Source: Longimicrobium sp.
GTDB taxonomy: Bacteria > Gemmatimonadota > Gemmatimonadetes > Longimicrobiales > Longimicrobiaceae
Reading direction: 5' to 3'
NCBI RefSeq assembly: GCF_036388275.1
Contig: NZ_DASVSF010000075.1
Span: forward strand, 1-61,664
DNA: 61,664 nt
Below the pieces are notes generated by a model. The model ran no database searches, was not told where the DNA came from, and saw only the letters and a program-made list of their open reading frames with translations. This document shows, piece after piece, positions 19,501-26,828 of this stretch; the stretch's first letter is position 1, and each line of letters starts with the position of its first letter. Made by a program: the position numbers and the translations under genes.

Positions 19501-20293
19501 CCTTTCGCGCCACCACGGGTGTGCTCCACATCCACCCGGGTGTGGCCGGCGGGATCGGCGCGAACACCACCGCGCCCGTCCTGACGTCGAAAAGGTGAAG
19601 CGCGGTCCCGGCGGCGGCCACCACCTCGCCGGCGATCCTGGGATGGACGGCCGGGTCCAGCCGTTCGCCGGCCACGCCGCCGTTCGTCCGCTCGAAGCGC
19701 CGGTCGCCGAAGTCGACGTTCACCGCGTGAAGCCGCCCGTCGGCCACGAAGAACACGGCCCCGTCGCCGTACCCGATGCCGCCGGGGCTCAGGTCGCTGA
19801 TGGCGATGGGCCCGAACGCGCGCTCGCCGTTCACCGCGACGAAGCCGGACGCCATCGTGGCGCCGGTATCGGCCAGGTGCACGGCCACCACCCGGTCGCC
19901 CGCCGCCAGCAGCCCGCTCACCTCCTGGAGGATGGGCGGCTTCCAGGGGCTCCAGGCCCGCGCCTTGTCCCGCACCTGCAGCGGCAGTCCGTCGCTCAGG
20001 CGCAGGGCGATCAGCTCGTCGCCGTCCATGAAGTACACCACCCCCGCCGCCGCGGTGACGTACGGATCGCCACCGACCTGGAAGCTGTAGGGAAAGCCCT
20101 GCACCTGCACCTGGGCGTCGGGCACGGGCTCGTCGCCGCGGAAGATGTCGACGGCGAAGAGGGTGCTGCCGGCCACGCCCAGAAGGCGGTCGCCGGCGGC
20201 GATCAGCGGCTGCTGCGAGGCGAGCGGGCCATAGCCCGAAAAGCGCCAGAACTCCTGCAGGCGCTCCGGCGTAGGAAGGGGGCGAGTATTCAT
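13568..20293 (-). CDS. Giant 2241-residue propeller and LamG protein, no signal peptide
   Basis: Approximate layout: PQQ-like beta-propeller repeats to residue 360; LamG/concanavalin domain 365-540 (YFDGRTSRIEV, GEWHHVALIRR, LIRELRIWDRAL); second propeller 610-940; second LamG 1000-1180 (CVEAWVNLPP, RWHHVAVSRD, MIAEVRVWD); immunoglobulin-like segments 1230-1460; then about 700 residues of helices and a few hydrophobic stretches (for example IHTLVEGVVNIAHIVVTSV near 1680 and LLDVICLALAVPVHLAHLAV near 1925). There is no signal peptide at the ATG. It is the last gene of a three-gene operon, overlapping the gene before it by 4 bases (ATGA). Function is unknown. The architecture suits adhesion or a large injected or pore-forming effector, but that is speculation. 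Confidence 0.85.
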   Translation of the reverse strand: MNTRPLPTPERLQEFWRFSGYGPLASQQPLIAAGDRLLGVAGSTLFAVDIFRGDEPVPDAQVQVQGFPYSFQVGGDPYVTAAAGVVYFMDGDELIALRLSDGLPLQVRDKARAWSPWKPPILQEVSGLLAAGDRVVAVHLADTGATMASGFVAVNGERAFGPIAISDLSPGGIGYGDGAVFFVADGRLHAVNVDFGDRRFERTNGGVAGERLDPAVHPRIAGEVVAAAGTALHLFDVRTGAVVFAPIPPATPGWMWSTPVVARKGELLIASNSGEVVAVNTRDGSVAWRTALAGPREPALLPGHVVVITDGGRMMATLSLADGEVERRMQLPEPARGLAPVVTNETVFIPDARGSIEARAFARQHAAYFDGRTSRIEVQAEERQFDFGGDDFTVEAWIRSSEGGEIVSSHPTEANSGSHGFRLNLGENGELRVAIVSADARRVHAGRTRRTRANDGEWHHVALIRRAGALLALLDGKSLDVFFRDDSQAGLAIGGSSALTIGAYRPAPGREAKHHFQGLIRELRIWDRALDVATVQNNRHVQLTGTEPRLKGLWSLAEVHPPLAKPDPKKPRMAAVRNAVVRHGARSSFVGAASTPADLSLDRSGFPYLLHEEAAQWPYAGTWAARGEQPVSTAPASTNNAIAFATGNALYGVRRADGRRLWQMDLSRGVSAPVADGWRFLVLTAEDGVLEVNAMTGESARVDAFAGLMKGGGGQLAAPAVSPGYIAAGAPHGVVRIVDRQGAAAGLREATVPAPVRELAFEGDRLFVLCGADDAPRIAVIDPDDARRTLFHVGGEAFAAAREWLFCVRDGRPTRLTHSNVAAAQVQAAEAVPGTITGMAAALDQDLLVVATDRGAVHGFGITDLAPRWTAALPQGHAPGSNAARPPTFDAAGRICCTTASGTVAVLHPATGALEGLYRSAQPAVTPPVLGAGTAYYGCAEADDPGASLDGALHSVVFGETTVLRLGLDAAGRPSAETPYARVEIGTVDIDRHTLHLMNPARSCVEAWVNLPPAVPGSPRAPGGGVLALCPTLAGGFDLNLSIDADGTLRYGARSLQRGVWTALRAEAPTTLADGRWHHVAVSRDGDDHVIVYVDGQPLSDVLTTRAEDAPAKTVEGIRAYLGAGAGAELESVAPFCGMIAEVRVWDTFLEPAEIASRMHVKLRGSEPDLLAYWNFDRRHIDDEGPEHHHGELVDTGEQPVWWLTDLAFERPQYPFITTVGTVLAQGAGQPPMYQVEFTVHRADGSGIPGHPLDLWYVRRRDDDPVETMLDGEPITGVVAVAQPEPGAPSPDGRRRVHSLTTGADGSATLLVTPLDQGHAPAIDLRAGFMPRNERFHVNVLLDKQVLVAPIPPALVAQSKLVQDYAYSSGGTINADRDRSTWRTVISALNGDGSLRVGEPLSVWCAEQCTVDVAGRSYAINPENAAELVTDSQGEVAIVFDASALTAPSLMVRAGFMHRNDRVVIAPDQDLHRTLSTVSGADLTENRVTRWTPGMEEGEGEGEPLLAGDYAAHADKVADAIGTVMAAAKPAEADAQAAPRGGAPLLRAQARGQSGRRLLTAEVDPEPMRQPAREPGGDRVVLLRTMGRAPAVVPVNPAGVRVALARNAGFVFETVTDAHGTPAVRFEMLKTRAQVEDERGVATPEPLVLRAWWNDVWDVIEDVAVDVYDGATKIVIAVADQIEVAIHTLVEGVVNIAHIVVTSVTEAVNAIAGFFEQLGVLIMKAIEFLRALFNWKAILRAKDIIQKVFLVSIDSAKRAMSPARIEAALLPLVGAGSVRPRPGGQSIAATSAAAGEPNSPALDEAKGVQGQMVMQKSREGGITTAEAQLPEAAAGDVTFGDLAGRIPSLVSGLVGLSPADMVNRLLDAVKDAMDAGIRTCIREMAAMSAAVVELVDAAMKLLRAEIHIPFVSELYEWITGSRLTLLDVICLALAVPVHLAHLAVTMRTFADDNHDLDERLKSAEQRATMPRLQALAPSPAARLDDVREGVVLRGAARIPKRMDTTVEPLIIVLRAINIAAGVASDVIFTEMMSGGAFESGQARTRGLAKMIKGSTGIATSFLLRFLSTPAWDDRLESGVTPEVWEKLKPEPWMANTILVVQSLGDLITFGGGFKQVWEPSRATAGGIDKVEAGVAVGAIFVFILGITKRAAMMDDMVKTLEDAGANENLVIQVKLFGVRDISMLVARLPWFMFTETGAAFIRRAPGAAQALYYAATVARGSAQVISLGTHVGSVYHFGQKP

Positions 20294-20676
20294 TTGTCCT
20301 GCACCGTAAGGCGCTGCTTCAGGACGTTCTCACCCGTGGGCGCGAGCACGCACTCGGGGGCATCGAATTCCAAAAAGGGTTCCACCAGCGGATCCATCAC
20401 CACCCGCTCACCCGCCGTTTCGGCCGGCAGGAAAACCCATCCGTTCCCGTCGGTGCGCGTCGTCACCACTCCGCCGCCCCCGAACCGCAGGATCACCGTC
20501 GTGGAGGGGAGCGGCAGCATCAGCGCGGGGCGCACCTGGTCCGATTCGGTTTTCCTGATGATCTGCGAGTAGATGCGCAGGCGCACCGGGTTCGCGGGGC
20601 CGGCATGCGCTTCCGCGGCGTGGCTGGCGTTTGCGGGCTCGTGGCTGGTATCGGAGCCGAGGGAATGAGTATTCAT
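20290..20676 (-). CDS. Stand-alone copy of the C-terminal domain of the neighbouring propeller protein
   Basis: A 128-residue protein. Residues 27-128 align with the last 110 residues of the upstream gene product: ANPVRLRI, then LMLPLPSTTVILRFGGGG, VTTRTDGNGWVFL, ETAGERVVMDPLVEP and TGENVLKQRL match almost residue for residue. The first 26 residues are polar and unrelated. It is coupled at both ends: its ATG overlaps the previous stop by 1 base (TGATG) and its stop overlaps the next ATG by 4 bases. It looks like a small beta-rich adaptor present both fused and free. No known family was recognised. Confidence 0.85.
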   Translation of the reverse strand: MNTHSLGSDTSHEPANASHAAEAHAGPANPVRLRIYSQIIRKTESDQVRPALMLPLPSTTVILRFGGGGVVTTRTDGNGWVFLPAETAGERVVMDPLVEPFLEFDAPECVLAPTGENVLKQRLTVQDK

Positions 20677-22661
20677 CAGATACGCACCTTGACGCGTTGT
20701 TTGAGGACGTTCTCGCCGGTGCGCGTGAGCACGCACTCGGTGGCCTGGACCTCGAAGTTCGGCTCCACGACCGGATCCATCACCACCCGCTCACCCGCCG
20801 TCTCCGCGCGCAGGTAGACCCAGCCGTTGTCGTCGGTACGCGTCGTCACCTGTCCGCCGCCTCCGAAACGCAGGGTCACCGTCGTGGACTTGAGCGGCAG
20901 CATTAGCAGATAGGGATGCTTGTCGACGTACTGCTGGCCCCGCTCGTTGTACCTGAGCAGATTGAAGAAGATTCGCAGGCGCACGGGGTTGGCCAGGTCG
21001 CGCAGCTCCTGGACGACCTGGTTGGCCCGTTCGGCGTCGTGGCTGGTCAACGATGCACCGAGGGGATAGCAGTACAGGGCGTCGCTTCCGGCGAGCGGTG
21101 GCAGGGCCAGGTCGCCCAGGGCGGCGCCGGCCTGCTCGATCCCGCCGTACTGGCGCGTGATCGCCTCGCGGTACTCCGCCCACGAGTCGGGCAGCGCCGC
21201 GATCTGCTGGCGGCCGGTGCGGTCGCGCGCCACCACGTAGGCATCCTGCCGCGACACCGAGGGCTGGGTGCGTACGAGCGCCGGCGCGGCTCTCTGGCCC
21301 CACCCCTCCAGCACGCCTTCCACCAGCACGGCGGGCGGCGGCGGAAAGAACTCCGACCGGTACGGCGAGTCGACCGTGTTGGCCACCAGCAGCCGGTACG
21401 CGACCCCGGTGGATTGCGCCTCGCGATCCACCTCCACCACCAGCAGGGGCCGGGGAGGCGTGCCATCGGCCTGCGGAAGGAAGGTGGCGAAGTACGGGGC
21501 CCGCGGCGGGCGCTGCGGCCAGCGGTCTACGATCGTGACGCCCTTTCCATACGCCATCAGCCGCGCGCCCCCGCCCCCCGATACCAGCGCGAGGTTGTAA
21601 TCGGGCCGCAGCTCCAGCCACTGCCAACCCCCGTCCAGCGGCAGCGTCACGCGCGACGCCTCGCCCGGCGGGTCGAAGGGGAGCGCGAAGATGCCACTGC
21701 CCAGGGCGGCGCTCCCCCACACCAGCCCCGACTCCAGCCGGGGCCGTACCCCTGGCTCCGCCGAGGCCGGCCCGCGGCCCGGCCACTCGGCCAGGGACTT
21801 CGGGGGCAGCGCGTCGCCGTCGATCAGGCGGACGGTGCCGTCCTCCGTCACGTAGAACAGGCGGCACGCGTACTCGTCGCCATGCGCGTCCGTTTCCAGC
21901 TCGGCCATGGCCAGCGACGGCCGCACGGCGCGGTCCATCCGGGCCGTGCGCATGCTGGTGAGCGTGCTGTCGAGCGGATGGAGCGTCCCGTCGCGCCCCA
22001 GGGCAAACACCAGCGCGGCTCCCTTGGCGCCCACCTGCTCCGAGCGGACGACGGGTGGCGAAAAGATCAGTCCGGCGGCCGCCCTGGCGCACTCGGCAAG
22101 TTCACCCCGCGCCCGGTCGCGCCGCGCGCCCACCAGCTCCTTCAGGTCCGCCACCATCTGCTGGAGCCGCGCGGTTTCGTCCGCGGAACGAGGCCCGGGC
22201 GATCCGCCGGCCGCCAGCTCCGCTTCGGCGCCCTCGAGCAGCTGCACCCACTCCAGCACCCGGCGCGCGCGCCGCAGGGCATCCTGCTGCCCGCGCGCCT
22301 GTTCAGGGAGGGTGTGCAGCCAGGCCCAGTCCGGCTCGCCCCGGCCGGCCGCCCACCGGCGGCTGGGGTCCACCAGGTTGATGGCGGCGATCGCACGCCC
22401 GGTCTTCAGGCTCCACCCACTGAGCACGGGGCCATCCTGCACGTACACCTCGTCGCCGTGCGCCGCGAACCCGGCAATGTGCACCTGGGCCTCGATGGTG
22501 TTCAGCAGGTACGGAACCTGGACGACCTTCACCAGGAACAGGGCGGAGGGCCCGCCGGCGACGACCACGGCGTTTTCCTTGACCATCAGGGGCTGAAAGG
22601 GAGCCTGTCCGTACGGAGCGCACTCGCTGGAAAAGGCCATCGGCTGCCACTTCAGTTTCAT
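20676..22661 (-). CDS. Propeller-like protein with a C-terminal adaptor domain
   Basis: A 661-residue protein and the first gene of the three-gene operon. Residues 1-540 show PQQ/WD-like repeats (for example VYVQDGPVLSGWSLKTGR and TVRLIDGD) broken by a helical, charged insertion at about 115-200. Residues 550-661 are the domain found alone in the next gene. There is no signal peptide or membrane helix, as in the giant protein downstream, so the three products probably act together in the cytoplasm or leave by a non-Sec route. Function unknown. Confidence 0.82.
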   Translation of the reverse strand: MKLKWQPMAFSSECAPYGQAPFQPLMVKENAVVVAGGPSALFLVKVVQVPYLLNTIEAQVHIAGFAAHGDEVYVQDGPVLSGWSLKTGRAIAAINLVDPSRRWAAGRGEPDWAWLHTLPEQARGQQDALRRARRVLEWVQLLEGAEAELAAGGSPGPRSADETARLQQMVADLKELVGARRDRARGELAECARAAAGLIFSPPVVRSEQVGAKGAALVFALGRDGTLHPLDSTLTSMRTARMDRAVRPSLAMAELETDAHGDEYACRLFYVTEDGTVRLIDGDALPPKSLAEWPGRGPASAEPGVRPRLESGLVWGSAALGSGIFALPFDPPGEASRVTLPLDGGWQWLELRPDYNLALVSGGGGARLMAYGKGVTIVDRWPQRPPRAPYFATFLPQADGTPPRPLLVVEVDREAQSTGVAYRLLVANTVDSPYRSEFFPPPPAVLVEGVLEGWGQRAAPALVRTQPSVSRQDAYVVARDRTGRQQIAALPDSWAEYREAITRQYGGIEQAGAALGDLALPPLAGSDALYCYPLGASLTSHDAERANQVVQELRDLANPVRLRIFFNLLRYNERGQQYVDKHPYLLMLPLKSTTVTLRFGGGGQVTTRTDDNGWVYLRAETAGERVVMDPVVEPNFEVQATECVLTRTGENVLKQRVKVRI

Positions 22662-22951
22662 TTGCTGCGCGGGAACGGGGTGGATGGGGCGATCGGGAGA
22701 GCGCGTTTGGATAGCGACTGCACGGTGGCCGATTTGTAGCGGCGGTGCGTGCCGGGCGAGAGCGGGATCAGGTCCGGGTCAGGGGTGGGCAGGGAAATGA
22801 TGGGCAAGTCCGCCGGGACGGCTGACGAACCGCACGGAAGTTCAGGGAAACGGTCCGGAAGCGGGGGAGATGGTGGAGGAGCATGGGAGGGGCGAGGCAT
22901 CTTACCGCGTACACGGCCGGCCGGCAACACGAGTGCAGGGGCTCCGTGTAA

Positions 22952-22991
22952 CGAAAGCGGGGCCATCCCTTGCTTGGACGGCCCCGTTTCG
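22952..22991 (-). terminator. Hairpin of the same family as 13476-13515
   Basis: Arms at about 22952-22968 (CGAAAGCGGGGCCATCC) and 22976-22991 (GGACGGCCCCGTTTCG) pair with one bulge. It stands about 40 bases past the stop of the leftward small gene ending at 23031. Flanks also resemble the other copy (AACAGATCA against AATCAGATCA). The rest of 22662-23030 holds only the promoter region of the propeller operon; nothing else was recognised. Confidence 0.65.
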
Positions 22992-23030
22992 AGAACAGAT
23001 CACCTCAGTCGTAGCCCGGCTATCTTCGCG

Positions 23031-23249
23031 CTACGGTTGACGAGTCGTCTCGCGTCGGGACTGAGTATCGGCACCAAGGGTCTTGTGATCACCCGTGTCG
23101 ATGCCCGTCCGGATGGGGGTGTGGACCACCTCGTACGCGGCACGCCGGGCGCGCATCCGAGCGCGATCCGCCGCGAATCCGCCAAACATCTGCTCGATGT
23201 CCTCTGGCGCGGGCCGGTAGTCACCCGGGCGAAGCATCTCATCCGACAT
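23031..23249 (-). CDS. Hypothetical small protein, 72 residues
   Basis: No family recognised. A soluble, charged peptide (MSDEMLRPGDYRPAPEDIE at its start, an Arg-rich middle, polar tail) with no signal sequence and no cysteines. Supported by a plausible ATG and by the hairpin terminator placed about 40 bases after its stop, in the same arrangement as for the giant gene. A hairpin repeat lies just upstream. Confidence 0.5.
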   Translation of the reverse strand: MSDEMLRPGDYRPAPEDIEQMFGGFAADRARMRARRAAYEVVHTPIRTGIDTGDHKTLGADTQSRRETTRQP

Positions 23250-23270
23250 CGTACACCTTCCGTTCGGCGG

Positions 23271-23450
23271 AATATACCTTCTGTTCGGCGCACGCGAGGC
23301 GGGGTGAGGGGCGTTTCGACGGTTCCCGGCGCATGCCTCTGGCAGCCCTCTCTCCCCGGCCCTCTCCCCCGCAAGCGGGGGAAAGGGAGAATTCGATCGC
23401 GCTTCGGTACGTGTCGGGGCTTTCCGTTGTCCCAGCCGCGGGTTCACCCG
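23271..23450 (+). repeat. Dispersed intergenic hairpin repeat, copy 3
   Basis: Closest match to the copy at 5932-6146, in the same orientation: CACGCGAGGCGGGG, GGGCGTTTCGACGGTTCCCG, CCCTCTCTCCCCGGCCCTCT, hairpin CCCCCGCAAGCGGGGG, CGCGCTTCGGTACGT, CGGGGCTTTCCG and CAGCCGCGGGTTCACC. The spacing differs by an internal deletion of about 35 bases. Confidence 0.8.
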
Positions 23451-23546
23451 CCGCTGGACGGCGTACGGATCCGGATCGAGCCGTTACGCCTTCGAATCTC
23501 GGACGCCAGCTGATAATGACCTCCGCTGGGAGCAGAATCAACGGGC

Positions 23547-24527
23547 ATGGCGCAGCCCGCGCCCTCTGCGGGACCTCTCTTTCTGGTGCTGAAGATGATG
23601 CACACTAGTGAGCTGACCGACCGGTTCCGCGGCTGTCTCGTCGGCCTTGCCGTGGGCGACGCGGTGGGAACGACGGTGGAGTTCATGCCGCCGGGTTCGT
23701 TCGCTCCCGTCACCGACATGGTAGGGGGCGGACCGTTCGACCTGGCGCCCGGGCAATGGACCGACGATACGTCGATGGCGCTGTGCCTGGCCGAGAGCCT
23801 GATCGAGTGCCGGGGCTTCGATCCGGGCGACCAGATGCGGCGCTACGTGCGGTGGCACCGGGATGGCCACCTCAGCAGCACCGGGCGCTGCTTCGACATC
23901 GGGATGACGGTGGCCGAGGCCCTGCACCGCTTTGCGTCGACCGGGGAACCGGTCAGCGGTTCCACGGATCCCATGAAGGCGGGGAACGGATCGCTGATGC
24001 GCCTGGCGCCGGTGCCCATGTTCTATCGGCGGAACGTGGAACTCGCCGTTCAGCGGGCGGGAGACAGCTCGCGGACCACCCACCAGGCGCGCACCGCGGT
24101 GGATGCCTGCCGCTACTTCTGTGCGCTGCTCGTTGGGGCGATCGACGGACGTACGAAGGACGACCTGCTGTCCCCCGGGTACTGGACCGGGGGTCCGCTG
24201 GCGCCTGAGATCGAGGAGATCGCGGCGGGGAGCTTCAAGCGCCGCAATCCGCCCGAGATCGCCGGAACGGGATATGTCGTGCATTCGCTGGAAGCGGCGC
24301 TGTGGGCGTTCCATCGTGCCCAATCCTTCCGCGAGGGCTGCCTGCTCGCCGTCAACCTGGGGGACGACGCAGACACGACGGCGGCCATCTACGGCCAGCT
24401 CGCCGGCGCCTACTATGGCGCGAGCGGCATCCCGCCGGAGTGGGTGGCCCGGCTGGCAAAACGCGAGTTGATCGAGTCGTACGCCGAGGCCCTGCTCGAA
24501 CGATCCGAGGCGCCGCACGGCCGCTGA
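23547..24527 (+). CDS. ADP-ribosylglycohydrolase (DraG-like)
   Basis: A 326-residue hydrolase expected to remove ADP-ribose from proteins or nucleic acids using a two-Mg2+ site. Metal-binding motifs are clear: WTDDTSMAL near residue 72, and the C-terminal VNLGDDADTTAAIYGQLAGAYYG. The family start DRFRGCLVGLAVGDAVG follows about 25 residues in. ATG codons at 23595 or 23598 give a shorter N-terminus more typical of the family, but GGGAGCAG lies before 23547, so the start is uncertain. It converges on the lipase gene with a perfect hairpin between them. Confidence 0.92.
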   Translation: MAQPAPSAGPLFLVLKMMHTSELTDRFRGCLVGLAVGDAVGTTVEFMPPGSFAPVTDMVGGGPFDLAPGQWTDDTSMALCLAESLIECRGFDPGDQMRRYVRWHRDGHLSSTGRCFDIGMTVAEALHRFASTGEPVSGSTDPMKAGNGSLMRLAPVPMFYRRNVELAVQRAGDSSRTTHQARTAVDACRYFCALLVGAIDGRTKDDLLSPGYWTGGPLAPEIEEIAAGSFKRRNPPEIAGTGYVVHSLEAALWAFHRAQSFREGCLLAVNLGDDADTTAAIYGQLAGAYYGASGIPPEWVARLAKRELIESYAEALLERSEAPHGR

Positions 24528-24579
24528 CGGAGGCGGCATCGCCCACGGCGGGAAGCAGCGCCGGGATGCATGAAAGCCG

Positions 24580-24616
24580 ATCGCCCCCGCGAGGCACCAT
24601 GCCTCGCGGGGGCGAT
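24580..24616. terminator. Perfect 17-bp bidirectional terminator hairpin
   Basis: Arms 24580-24596 (ATCGCCCCCGCGAGGCA) and 24600-24616 are exact complements with a 3-base loop. The element sits between the convergent ADP-ribosylglycohydrolase and lipase genes. Confidence 0.85.
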
Positions 24617-24635
24617 TCGTTGCCGGGACCGATCG

Positions 24636-25889
24636 TCAGCCAGCGGTGCCGGCGGGCGAATTCGCCAGGCGTTGCGGATCGACGGGAATCGAGACCTGCT
24701 GCTGCTGTTCGGGGGTCCCGGCCCTGCGGAGGTCCGCCAGCACCTGGCCGGCGATGTCGGCCGAGCCCGGGTCGGAGCCGGACGGAATGACGGTGGGCGT
24801 GCCGCCGACCGGTGCCGTGACGGTTCGTGCCGCGCCCGTGGCCGTGCCCGCCGCGGATGCCGCCGCCGCGAAGGAGGTCTGGAACCGGCCGGCCCAGCCC
24901 TCCAGCTCCGACGATTTCACGCCGAAGTACCGGAGGTATGCCGTGGTGTGCTGCCAGGCGAGCTGCAGCGAGAAGTTCACCAGGGGCGGGGCGAATTCGT
25001 GGATGATCGCCTTGTTCACCTGGAACGGGAACCACCCGGTGTCGTTCACGATCTGCGTGTAGTCTCCGTTCGCGGAGAGCTTCTGGGCGCCCGCCACCAG
25101 GTCGTTGATGGTGGCGTCGGGCTCGATGTTCGGGGCGTACAGCGTGGGGATTTCGGCCAGGTCCGACGCCTGCCACGCATGCGGCACCACGTCGATGGCG
25201 TTGGCGAAGCGCGTCGCCGAGATCCTGGAATTGGAGTACGCGGCGAATGCGGCGTTGCCCGCGGTGGGGCCGGCCGTGGGCATGGTGGAGAGCGTGACGG
25301 CGCTGAACGGGTCCCACAGGATGCGGATGTCCTGCAGCCACAGCGTGAGCGTGGGCGAGAGCGCGCCCGCCAGGCTGTGCCCGCTGACGATCAGGTTCGT
25401 TCCCTTCTTGCCTCCGAGCCCCTGCACGAACTGCAGCAGGGTGGTGCCGCTGCCCGGGATGCCGGTGCCCGGGGTGGCGTTCTGCAGAATGACGAGCCCG
25501 ATGCCCGTGGCCAGCGAGATCCTGGCGTCGGGCGCCTCGAACAGCCCGTAGATCCACGGAAGCTGCACCGACACCAGCCCGTCCTCCAGCAGCCAGTCGG
25601 CCAGCGAGTCGGGATTGGTGCCCGCGATCCCCACGACGTACGTCCCCGGCTGGTCTTCGCTCTGGGCCACGTACATGGCGTTCAGGGCGTACGACGTGGT
25701 GTCGAACGGCACCACGATGGGGCCCCACGCCACCGACCAGCGGCCGATGTCGGCTTCCGCGTTCTTCAGCGCGGCCTGGATGTCGGCGTACAGGTCGGCT
25801 TCCAGGTTGGGGCCCTTCTGGTTGTCGACCAGGGCCGAGTACATGGATACCTGGTAGATGATGGATTGCTGCTTGGTGGGCGCGGTCAC
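24636..25889 (-). CDS. Class 3 lipase-family alpha/beta hydrolase
   Basis: A 417-residue protein with the lipase nucleophile elbow VSGHSLAGALS (Ser near residue 171), preceded by VVGIAGTNPDSLADWL as in class 3 lipases, and a candidate acid in DVVP. The GTG at 25889 was chosen because GAAAGGAAGG precedes it by the right distance; the open frame to 26015 runs through a hairpin. It has no signal peptide. The C-terminal 80 residues are Ala/Thr/Pro-rich and probably disordered. Substrate is unknown. Confidence 0.87.
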   Translation of the reverse strand: MTAPTKQQSIIYQVSMYSALVDNQKGPNLEADLYADIQAALKNAEADIGRWSVAWGPIVVPFDTTSYALNAMYVAQSEDQPGTYVVGIAGTNPDSLADWLLEDGLVSVQLPWIYGLFEAPDARISLATGIGLVILQNATPGTGIPGSGTTLLQFVQGLGGKKGTNLIVSGHSLAGALSPTLTLWLQDIRILWDPFSAVTLSTMPTAGPTAGNAAFAAYSNSRISATRFANAIDVVPHAWQASDLAEIPTLYAPNIEPDATINDLVAGAQKLSANGDYTQIVNDTGWFPFQVNKAIIHEFAPPLVNFSLQLAWQHTTAYLRYFGVKSSELEGWAGRFQTSFAAAASAAGTATGAARTVTAPVGGTPTVIPSGSDPGSADIAGQVLADLRRAGTPEQQQQVSIPVDPQRLANSPAGTAG

Positions 25890-25980
25890 GGCGTGCCTTC
25901 CTTTCAAGAGATTGGGGGGGCCCGCGCGCGGGAGGGGGAGCGGCGCGGGCGAGCGGCGGGACGGCGCGGGAAGGTCCCGG

Positions 25981-26033
25981 CGCTCTTCACGGAAGGAGTG
26001 CGCATCCTGTCGCATTCCGTTCCGTGAAGAGCG
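25981..26033 (-). terminator. Hairpin with 14-bp arms
   Basis: Arms CGCTCTTCACGGAA (25981-25994) and its exact complement at 26020-26033, with a second short inverted repeat inside the loop (GGAGTGCG and CGCATTCC). It lies after the SbtB-like gene and before the lipase gene, both leftward, so it should separate the two units. Confidence 0.65.
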
Positions 26034-26166
26034 AAGGGTAATGGCGCCGCGCAGGTTGCAACAGGAAACGTTTGCCGCCTGCGGTGCGGAGGGGATGGAC
26101 TGCGGACGGCCAGCGGCGAGGCACGGCGATGCCTGCGTCGCTCATGGAATCATCCTCCCGGGCCGG

Positions 26167-26472
26167 CTACGCCGTGTACTTGCCTCCGCGGACCACGCGC
26201 ACGTCCGTCAGGTAGGCCACCACGGCATAATGCTCGAAGTAGTGTTCCGCCACGTGCCCCAGGATGCGGTCGGCCGTCGCGGCGTCCACCAGCACCTCCA
26301 CCATCACGTTGTGGCCCTCCCACTCGCTCGCGCGCACCCCGCGCGAGCCCTCGCCCCGCGCCTGCACGGTGGTGTAGCCCCGGGCGCCCAGCTCCTTCAC
26401 CATCCGCAGGATCTCCGGCTCCAGGACCGCCTCGGAGATGATGGTGACCTTCTTCAGCGGAACGGTGTTCAT
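26167..26472 (-). CDS. PII-like protein of the SbtB type
   Basis: A 101-residue PII-superfamily protein (KKVTIISEAVLEPEILRMV, GARGYTTVQARGEGSRG, VMVEVLVDAATADRILGHV, VVAYLTDVRVVRGGKY). SbtB proteins bind adenine nucleotides and gate the bicarbonate transporter SbtA in carbon-concentrating systems. Its ATG overlaps by 4 bases the stop of a truncated sbtA, the expected operon partner. With the transporter cut short, its present target is unclear. Confidence 0.85.
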   Translation of the reverse strand: MNTVPLKKVTIISEAVLEPEILRMVKELGARGYTTVQARGEGSRGVRASEWEGHNVMVEVLVDAATADRILGHVAEHYFEHYAVVAYLTDVRVVRGGKYTA

Positions 26473-26801
26473 CCGGCGCCTCCCGCGTGCATCCACCGCG
26501 CGATGGCAAAGTACACGGGGATGCCCGCCACCAGGTTGAAGGGAAAGGTGATGGCCAGCGCCGCCGTCAGGTAGTATCCCGGGTTGGCCTCGGGAAGGGC
26601 GATGCGCACCGCCGCGGGCGCGGCGATGTACGACGCGCTGGCCGCCATCACGCCCATCACCGTGCAGCCGCCCAGCGAGAGCCCGGCCAGGCTTCCCAGC
26701 ACCACGCCCACGGTTCCGTGCAGCAGGGGCATGACGATGGCGAAGCCCACGAGAAAGGCGCCGCCGGTGCGCAGGTCGCGAAACCGGCGCGCCGCCACCA
26801 T
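26469..26801 (-). pseudogene. 5'-truncated SbtA-type bicarbonate transporter
   Basis: Only the last 110 residues of an SbtA/DUF897 transporter are present, against more than 300 in the family. The remnant keeps the highly conserved stretch SYIAAPAAVRIALPEANPG, ITFPFNLVAGIPVY and three to four membrane segments. Immediately upstream lies the stop of the TerC gene, with no room for the missing part, so the 5' end was replaced or deleted rather than frameshifted. It overlaps the SbtB-like start. A short functional membrane protein cannot be excluded. Confidence 0.8.
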
Positions 26802-26828
26802 CCCATGGGCTACGCCGTCCCCGCGCGC

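Noticed and set aside
13568..20293. Reading the giant protein as a known toxin complex (Tc) or RHS protein
   Set aside because: No YD repeats, RHS core or TcA features were seen; only propeller, LamG and Ig-like segments can be supported.
22749..23513. A 254-residue rightward frame
   Set aside because: It runs antisense over a small gene, a terminator and a hairpin repeat and has no protein-like composition.
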